The translations under genes were made by a program, and so were the position numbers. Shown here piece after piece: positions 57,559-64,000 of a stretch of DNA of 64,000 nucleotides. The stretch covers positions 1,550,001 to 1,614,000 of the forward strand of contig JAGMWG010000003.1 in NCBI GenBank assembly GCA_020744225.1, read 5' to 3'. The notes below the pieces were generated by a model. It saw only the letters and a list, made by a program, of their open reading frames with translations. It made no database searches and was not told the DNA's origin. How positions within the stretch are numbered: position 1 is the first letter of the stretch; every line of letters starts with the position of its first letter. The DNA comes from Paraphoma chrysanthemicola. Taxonomy: Eukaryota > Ascomycota > Dothideomycetes > Pleosporales > Phaeosphaeriaceae.

Positions 57559-58773
57559 TCAATCAAACACCACGCCCATCCGGCCCTGTGCCTTGTGCGC
57601 ATTCATTAAATCAACCATCTTCGGCACCTCCTCCAGCTTATACGTCGACATATGCGGCTTGATATTGTGTTTCGCAGAGAAATCAATCGCAGACTTCATG
57701 TTGTAGCACGCTGTCTCCTGTCAACATCCATCTTTCACAAGCAACATCACCGAGACTTACTCCCATTGTTCGATCCTTTGACCTTGTACCGTCCCAGCGC
57801 GATGTCAAGCCCGTTGAACTCCAACGGCTGCCTTGGAATACCAACCACCATAATCAGGCCTTCGCCAGGCTTGACAATTGCCGGACAGTCATCATACGAC
57901 TTCTTACTAGCCGTGAAATTTACGGCTGCATGGACACCGCCGCCCGTGAGCTCAACGATCCTCGTCTTGTAGTCCTTGTCTGCCATAGAGTTGAAGACAT
58001 GATCTGCCCCGCACTTCTTAGCTTCTTCGATAGCTGCCTCAGTGATGTCGATGCCAATGACTTTGTAGCCCATCGCCTTCGCGTATTGTATGCCCATGTG
58101 GCCGAGGCCACCGCAGCCAACGACAGCAAGCCATGAGCCGGCAGGGAGTTCGCAGTCTGCAATGCCATGGTATGCTGTGACGCCTGCGCAGAATAGCGGT
58201 GCTGATGACTTCGGATCCACTGGGATATCATCAGCATGTCCCTGTGTTCAGACTGCAGTTGTACGCACAGTTTGCAGGCAGCACCATCGCATTCCTAGCA
58301 TCCACTACCGCATACTCGGCAAAGTAGCCGTTTTCTGAAAAGCCTTGCATCTTCGTCTTTCCTGTTTTACACCAGCTGTTGTGTACATTTTTGCAGGCAT
58401 AGCAGTCGAAGCAGCACTCGACAGGGCAAATGAAACCAACTGGGTCGTCCACCTTAAACTTGCTGGCCACGTCGCCAGAGCCAGTTGCTGCAACCAGGCC
58501 AGTCGCTTCATGGCCAATTGTGACTGGGTTCTTGCCGAGGATCAGGCCTTGATCGTTGGGTTCGAAGAGCATGACATCGGAGTGGCATAGAGAGGCGCAC
58601 GATATTTTCACGAGGATCTCGTGGGCTTGTGGAGTCGGTATGGGGATCTCGTTGAGATGTAGCTTGTTATCGCGCGCATCACTACATGGGGCGTCAGGAG
58701 TGTTCTTCTTGTCTGACATCCGCACTTACTATTGCTGCGCAAGCATGGTTTTCTTGTCGGGTATTGAGCCCAT
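57559..58773 (-). CDS. Zinc-dependent alcohol dehydrogenase (MDR family)
   Basis: Cytosolic NAD(P)-dependent medium-chain dehydrogenase, about 350 residues in four exons. Exon 1 (from ATG 58773, MGSIPDKKTMLAQQ) is joined to YDARDNKLHLNEIPIP by a 48-nt intron with a CTGAC branch; without it the protein would begin at an internal ATG and lack the conserved N-terminus. Catalytic zinc ligands: C in SLCHSD and H-E in GHEATG; structural-zinc cysteines in CPVECCFDCYACKNVHNSWC. The Rossmann motif is VVGCGGLGHMG. Later joins give PANLDPKSSAPLFCAGVTAYHG and SNNGTCYNMKSAIDFSAKHNI. Similar to fungal ADH1/ADHP enzymes interconverting primary alcohols and aldehydes; the preferred direction is not readable. 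Confidence 0.9.
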
Positions 58774-59563
58774 TGTGTGGTGTGTGATACTGTCAAGTAG
58801 TCTCCGGACAAGCCCTTTCCTGTGGCTGTGAATCAGGGAACAAGAGAGAGGAACTCAAAGTGTATGAAGGATCAGTGAGGACGGGAAGATTAGACATTAG
58901 CTACGTAGTATATGCTGTTCAGTATTCTGCATGACAGGGTCTAGTAGATGCGGAGAAAGCGTGCCGCAGAAGCAACCGAAGTCGAGGAAGATGGTTCCCG
59001 AAAGGCAATGCAAAGTCATGAAGCGCGACGCGTAAAAGACAAAACGACGCGCGGAAATCTAGATGCTGGGTATACAAGAGCAAAGCGCAGTACAAAGACA
59101 AAGGAAAGTCGTGTCGATGGACACGACGGGTATCTCTGATGTTTTAAGAAATATTCGTGCAAAAGCGAGGCATGCTGTTGCTGGAGAGAGGTGACGCGTG
59201 CAGCCTGTACCCCACACTTTGTGAGCCCCGCACCTGCACCTTGCATCTTCATGATCGCTCGGGATGTCGGGACAGAGGAGCGCCGAGCAGCTACATGGGC
59301 AGCCTTGAGTCGTGTAAGCATGGCTTGAATCCTGCGAATGATTCATTGCTGTGCACATCTGTGCGGGCCAGATCCACGGTTCTTAGAGCCTAGGTCCCGC
59401 TTCGCACAGGTAGCGTTTTAAATTGTGGCGGTTGGGGCACCATGGATGTGCAGACATGGGCGCTGGTTGCGCGAGCCCTGGAGGTGCCTGCTGGTATGGA
59501 TTCGTCGAGGCTCCGCTCGCAATGCGCAGGAGTGGCAGGACTCAGGGCCGCAATCGCGCGTGT
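58774..59563. other. Intergenic, 0.8 kb, no gene seen
   Basis: ADH promoter region and 3' side of the uncertain small gene. Short ORFs only. Confidence 0.45.
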
Positions 59564-59920
59564 TCAGATGGCAACGACTTCGCGTCGAACTGACCACTTC
59601 CATGGCAGAACAAATCGAATCCACCCGTCTTTATCCTTTGCGCCAGTCGACTTCTTGGGCGTGGAGGATACTGCAATGTTTGCCATGTACAGCGCGTACG
59701 ACACCTCCATCTTCTTCATGGCCCCTTCCTTTGCTTCTGCACATGCCATGGGATCATGTTCCCAGTCCGGGTTGCTCTCCTGTGTATGGTCCCCACGATA
59801 TCTCGGGGACGTTGTTGGCCAGCCGAAGTCCTTGACGAGGAATAGCGTTGGTGGAGAGTTGTAGTCGGATCGCATCGAGTCCATCGACATCTTCTCGTTG
59901 ATGATAGAAAGATCGGACAT
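59564..59920 (-). CDS. Uncertain small protein
   Basis: Open frame of 118 residues from ATG 59920 (context CACCAACATG is favourable); the frame is open upstream to a TTG at 59974 but no earlier ATG. Not recognised. The middle has W/P/D-rich turns (DFGWPTTSPRYRGDHTQESNP), a helix AEAKEGAMKKMEVSYALYMANI and a basic end with WIRFVLPWKWSVRREV. No membrane span or signal. An overlapping ORF on the other strand (59425-59864) is equally anonymous. Kept because the composition looks protein-like, at low confidence. Confidence 0.35.
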   Translation of the reverse strand: MSDLSIINEKMSMDSMRSDYNSPPTLFLVKDFGWPTTSPRYRGDHTQESNPDWEHDPMACAEAKEGAMKKMEVSYALYMANIAVSSTPKKSTGAKDKDGWIRFVLPWKWSVRREVVAI

Positions 59921-60341
59921 GTTGGTGACGAAGGGGTCAAAGCACGTCTCTGATGCGTTGACAAAGAATGGCAATTTAGGCTACGTGCGGAGCAAAGGGC
60001 GCTGGATGTTGGCAGGTAGCGAGCTGAGCACGGTAAATGGGCTGCGAGAAGCGTTTATATCATTGTTGTCTCAAATTGTTGTTGCGTGAGAGGATTGTCG
60101 TGGTGCGAGGTGTTGGGTGAAACATGGATCGAAGCCAGGAATGCGAGATTGCGATGGTGCGTCAGGGGCGTCCAGCCACTAATTCCAGGCGGGCGGCAAA
60201 GTCCTTGCTAGCAACCCTGAGCCGCACTAGGGTTGATGCACAGTGACGCGCTATCACGACCACCGCATCACTTCAGCATTACACTTGTGTCTGAGTTATT
60301 ATCAGACAGATTGAATTCGCTCTGATGCAGCGATTGCGCGT
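59921..60341. other. Intergenic, no gene seen
   Basis: 421 bp between the uncertain small gene and the end of the GH15 gene. Nothing supported. Confidence 0.45.
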
Positions 60342-62827
60342 CTAGACTTTTCTACCATTGCCATTCAGCGTTTTGTCGAGGTTGAACGCCGCCGAAATCA
60401 ACGCCAAATGTGAAAAAGCTTGTGGAGTGTTCCCCAGCTGTTCGCCCGAGTGGGCAATTTCCTCGGAGAAGATGTGCAAATGATTCCCAAAAGTCAACAT
60501 GTTCTCGAACATGGAGACTGCCTGTCGCAGGTATTTCTCATCGTAAGCACCGGCCTGGATCTGATGTTAGCGAAGTCCAAGTACGTGGGTCGCACAGAAC
60601 TCGTACTCTTGTCATGGCCTCCACAAGCCAAAACGTGCACATGCTGAATGCGCCTTCACGACCGCCGACCCCGTCATCGCTGAGCGCGTGGTTGTATCGA
60701 TAAACTAATCCTGTGCTTGTCAACCCACCCTTCTCAAGAGGCTTCATTATTCGGTCCAGTGTATTGAGGAAACGTGGGTCACACGGTGATACGAAGAAGA
60801 CCAGGGGCGCGATCAGGACTGCGGAATCGAGAACCTCATTCGCCTCATAGCTCTGGATGAAGCACTGCAGCTTCTGGTTATAGCCTTTGTCCATGACCTC
60901 TTCGCAAATCTCATCTCTGACTCGATACCATTCGGCACGATTCGGACAAGGGAAACTTCTCTTGTCTGCCAATCGCAGGGCTCGATCGAGTGCAACCCAC
61001 AGCATGATCTTGCTGTACACGAAGTTCTGCTTTTGGCCACGCACTTCCCAGATGGACATATCTTTCTCTTTCCAGATTGTGCACACATAGTCGGCAATTT
61101 CCCGAACGGACAGCCAATGGTCATACGTGACTGGCTTGCCAAGTCTGTTGGAAAGGTAGATGCCATCCATGAGCTCGCCATATATGTCCAGTTGGATATG
61201 GAACGCTGCGCCATTGCCAATACGAACCGGACTGCTGCCTCTGTAGCCCTCGAGATGAGACAGCTCTGTCTCAGGAATATCGGTCGATCCACATATTGTG
61301 AACATGATCGGCAATGCTCCATGTCGAGCTTTGGCTTCCTTGATGCGCTGGAAGATGTAGCTAGTGTAAGCTTCCGCCTCATGGCTGTATCCCATTCGCA
61401 AAAATATGTAGATGGTGAAGGACGCGTCGCGGACCCAAGAGTAGCGATAGTCCCACTGTCTCGTTCCCCCAATTGCTTCAGGCAGAGAAAACGTTGGGGC
61501 AGCAACAATGGCTCCAGATGGCTCAAAGATCAGCATCTTGAGTAGAAGCAAGCTTCTTGTTACCACTTCTTCCCAGCGGCCCATGTACTTGCTCTGTGAG
61601 ATCCACCGGTACCAATATTCATGTGTGTTTGTTTGCAAGTCGTTGATCAGCGCGGTGTCAACTAACTCGGGACTAGAATCTACAGCATCCCGGAGGATGA
61701 AGGATATAGCTTGTCCCTCCTGCAAGCGGAAGCTGGCGGTGACGCCTTCACCTAAAGAGGAGGAAGTAGATGATTTCTCGAAAGTCACCCTTGGGCATTG
61801 CATGTCATCTGCATCGTCGCAATCGATTGTAGCGTTCAGCTCGAGTGAGACATCCTTCGAGGCGAACACGACTCGCTGGTGACATTGTCCCTGTTTACAA
61901 TTCTTGAGCTCATGGATTTCCGTGGTGTGCTTGTCTTGGGCGTAGTCTACCACCGGGTGAGTGTCGCGAAAATATTCTGTGTCTGTGGACTTACTAAAGG
62001 CTGGAATGACTTCAACATTGACCTAATTAGGCAGATAATGTCAGTATACATCTAACCAGCCATTATGAGCGGGAGTAAACTGACATCAACGTAGCCTCGC
62101 ATACATTCCACCCTTCGCACAAGCCACTTCTTTAGGTCTGCTCGCTCGGGTACGTCACCTGTGTGCTCGCTGGCTATTACTTTGGCCTGGTACTCGGCAT
62201 CCTTCGTCTTGTTATTGGGCCTTGGGAAAACTTACATGTATCAGTTGGATGCATATACAATGGCAGGTACTCTTTGCTTCGAGTCTATTGAGCTTGTGTG
62301 GCTGTCATCACTGGACTTACAATCTACCAAATTCAAAACACCCTCTTCGCCTAAGTACCTTGTTTGCAAGATGTTGCTCGACGGCAGGTAGTGTTGTTTC
62401 GTGGTGCAAATATCATCGCCGCTTGGATTTATGGAGAAATGTCCGCCTTTGTCTTGATCGAGAATTCGGCAAAAGACTGAGGGTGAATCGAAGTGAGGCC
62501 TAACACATTAGCAATGAACATGACTAGACATATTCAGCTTACCAACACATATAGTCGAGACCACCTGATATTGGTGAGTAACAAGTCAGTGCCAGTTTTG
62601 CATATTACATCTTCACCGGGGCACGAACCATCCGTAGCAACCATTGCACATGTCCTCATGTTTCCAATGAGACCATAGTCCTCAATCTAGTGGCGTGGTG
62701 AGTGGTTTGAACCTGCAATAAGTGGCCAAGCGCGCGAGCATACCGGCATATATCCATTGGCCGATCGCCTCGAACTCTGTGCTGTCTGTGGCCCTGGCGC
62801 GACTCGCTTCATGGTTGGAGTCTGCAT
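60342..62827 (-). CDS. Glycoside hydrolase family 15 protein (glucoamylase/trehalase-like)
   Basis: About 690 residues in seven exons, with no signal peptide, so probably cytoplasmic, like the bacterial-type trehalase-like GH15 proteins rather than secreted starch-binding glucoamylase. N-terminal joins restore ANGYMP/IEDYGLIGNMRTCAMVATDG, a 22-nt microexon (62543-62564, GLDYMCW), PHFDSPSVFCRILDQDKGG and NLVDF/FPRPNN. The catalytic (alpha/alpha)6 domain shows GGTRQWDYRYSWVRDASFTIY, ELSHLEGYRGSSPVRIGN (general acid Glu) and, after the final intron, IFSEEIAHSGEQLGNTPQAFSHLALI (general base Glu). Start is uncertain: ATG 62827 is proposed, but 62812 and more upstream ATGs up to 62968 are in frame. 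Substrate (trehalose or other alpha-glucoside) not readable. Confidence 0.85.
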
Positions 62828-63330
62828 CACTTTTTCGCTACGTTGCCTGTAAAGTTCGGTACCGCTGTCTTGTAGTATATTCGTACGCGCGGGATATGGA
62901 GTGGTAATGTCGCGTAATGGTCGTGCTTTAGGGCTCAATTTGCTAGCCCTAGATTCGGACACCATCAACGTATCAGTCGGGACAGCCGGATGAACTGGAA
63001 GAGCGCGGAATGATAAAGGCGGTCCTATTAATTACAAGTGACAGGTACGAAGGATCGTGACCAGGTGGAGCCAATTATGACAATTATGATGAGGCGTGAC
63101 GTCAGTGGTCTTACCCTTGCCGCTCACGCGACTTTCTTCACCTTCCAAGCTCACACGGATAGTGCACATCTTAATACGCTTTCCTATTCATCAATAGAGA
63201 AGTTATCAATCAGTGAAACCAGTACGGCACGATTGACAAAAATTTAAGCGGTTGAAGATGGGCATGTCAAACAGCCAGATCAATCGTCTAATTAGGTTAC
63301 AACCAGGGAAGACTGTATGACCGACTACGA
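62828..63330. other. Intergenic, no further gene seen
   Basis: 503 bp. May include extra N-terminal codons of the GH15 gene (frame open to 62968). Confidence 0.45.
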
Positions 63331-64000
63331 CTATGATTTAGTTAAACTCGCAATCTCGATGTATTGCCTCGCCTGCTTCCACAAGGAGTACGGGCCAGTT
63401 CCGTTATGGATATAGGACGGAACCGCAAGGTACACCATCTTCATACCCTGAAGCCAGTCAGCATGGGCGGCAAGGACATGACATCCGCTCACATCAAAGT
63501 ATGCCTTGACTTTCCGCACAGATTCCCCCCAACCAAGCCTTCTGCCTCCATTTTCCTTTTTCAATCCAGCAGTGGCTGCAATTCGCCCGTCTTTGTTCAG
63601 TATGCCCAATCCATGTATCCCGCGATTGCTGGCGACAACATGAAATCCACGGAGCACACCTCCCGTCTGTATCATGGTCTCCTTTCCTTGTAGAATATAC
63701 CCGATAGTCTCTTCGGTGTTATCTGCCAGGCAAAAGCGAAGGCCTGTCACATATGTCACGCCACTGTGGAATGGCAGGACTGAAACGTGCACAGCCACGA
63801 CATCTTTCGCCAAAACGACAAGCCGCTTGAAAAGTGGCCGGCATCCGAAGTGATAAGGTTGGAGTTCGCTGTCAAGCAGTTCTCCATAGGCACATTCCCA
63901 TCGCGCGGTGTCCTCGTCCTCTAGCTCTGGCTGCCACAACGAAGCAAGAGCTCTCCCACTGGGTTCTGTCGTCCCGAATCTCTTCTCATGTGAGGCGAAG
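63331..64000 (-). CDS. F-box-associated-type fungal protein, 3' part only
   Basis: Open frame running off the right edge, 222 visible codons, so the N-terminus is missing. The blocks VSVLPFHSGVTYVTGLRFCLADNTEETIGYI and GVLRGFHVVASNRGIHGLGIL are typical of the repeated beta-rich region found downstream of F-box domains in many filamentous-fungal proteins; such proteins are thought to choose substrates for SCF ubiquitin ligases. The C-terminus continues with a KAYFDVSGCHVLAAHADWLQGMKMVYLAV block. No catalytic residues. An F-box would be expected to the right of the window. Confidence 0.65.
   Translation of the reverse strand, partial: FASHEKRFGTTEPSGRALASLWQPELEDEDTARWECAYGELLDSELQPYHFGCRPLFKRLVVLAKDVVAVHVSVLPFHSGVTYVTGLRFCLADNTEETIGYILQGKETMIQTGGVLRGFHVVASNRGIHGLGILNKDGRIAATAGLKKENGGRRLGWGESVRKVKAYFDVSGCHVLAAHADWLQGMKMVYLAVPSYIHNGTGPYSLWKQARQYIEIASLTKS

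Noticed and set aside
59425..59864. Plus-strand ORFs of 136 and 140 codons
   Set aside because: Two overlapping frames without motifs, overlapping the slightly more protein-like minus-strand frame.

Overview
The window is a gene-dense nuclear segment of a filamentous ascomycete (Pezizomycotina). I infer Dothideomycetes from the general look of the proteins, not from any marker. Most introns are roughly 40-60 nt with GT..AG borders and CTAAC/CTGAC-like branch sites, intergenic gaps are short, and every recognisable protein has a fungal homologue family. No rRNA, tRNA, transposon or CRISPR was recognised. Gene models below were spliced by eye from the sequence; exon borders should be read as proposals.

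Left part (1-26 kb): a decayed 18-bp tandem repeat at the edge, a doubtful small membrane-protein gene, then mainly core genes: RPN12 (proteasome lid), SLD2 (replication initiation), mitochondrial dihydrolipoyl dehydrogenase, SGD1/NOM1 (ribosome biogenesis), SRP14, a DOPA-dioxygenase-like protein, cytosolic asparaginyl-tRNA synthetase, a long two-PHD protein of the Rco1 type, an EBP1/PA2G4-like protein, a secreted endonuclease/exonuclease/phosphatase-fold protein and SNF5.

Middle (26-36 kb): VPS74 (Golgi glycosyltransferase retention), then a divergent pair of mitochondrial complex I genes (acyl carrier protein on -, 23-kDa TYKY/NDUFS8 subunit on +) sharing one 377-bp promoter with a CCAAT box, RRP14/SURF6, and two conserved or unrecognised proteins of unknown function.

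Accessory-looking block (36-45 kb): a sugar-porter MFS transporter and a phytanoyl-CoA-type dioxygenase are divergently transcribed from a 399-bp promoter; the dioxygenase ends 17 bp from the end of a convergent Zn2Cys6 regulator. This looks like a small uptake/oxidation module with its own regulator (inference). It is followed by a multi-pass membrane protein of a widespread but uncharacterised fungal family and a probable secreted protein.

Right part (45-64 kb): almost all genes lie on the minus strand: a very long MIT-domain protein, COP9 signalosome subunit 3, a combined Mad3/Bub1 checkpoint kinase carrying two KEN boxes, a GLEBS motif and a kinase domain, a zinc alcohol dehydrogenase, a short uncertain ORF, a GH15 glycosidase with a 22-nt microexon, and the 3' part of an F-box-associated-type protein cut by the window edge.
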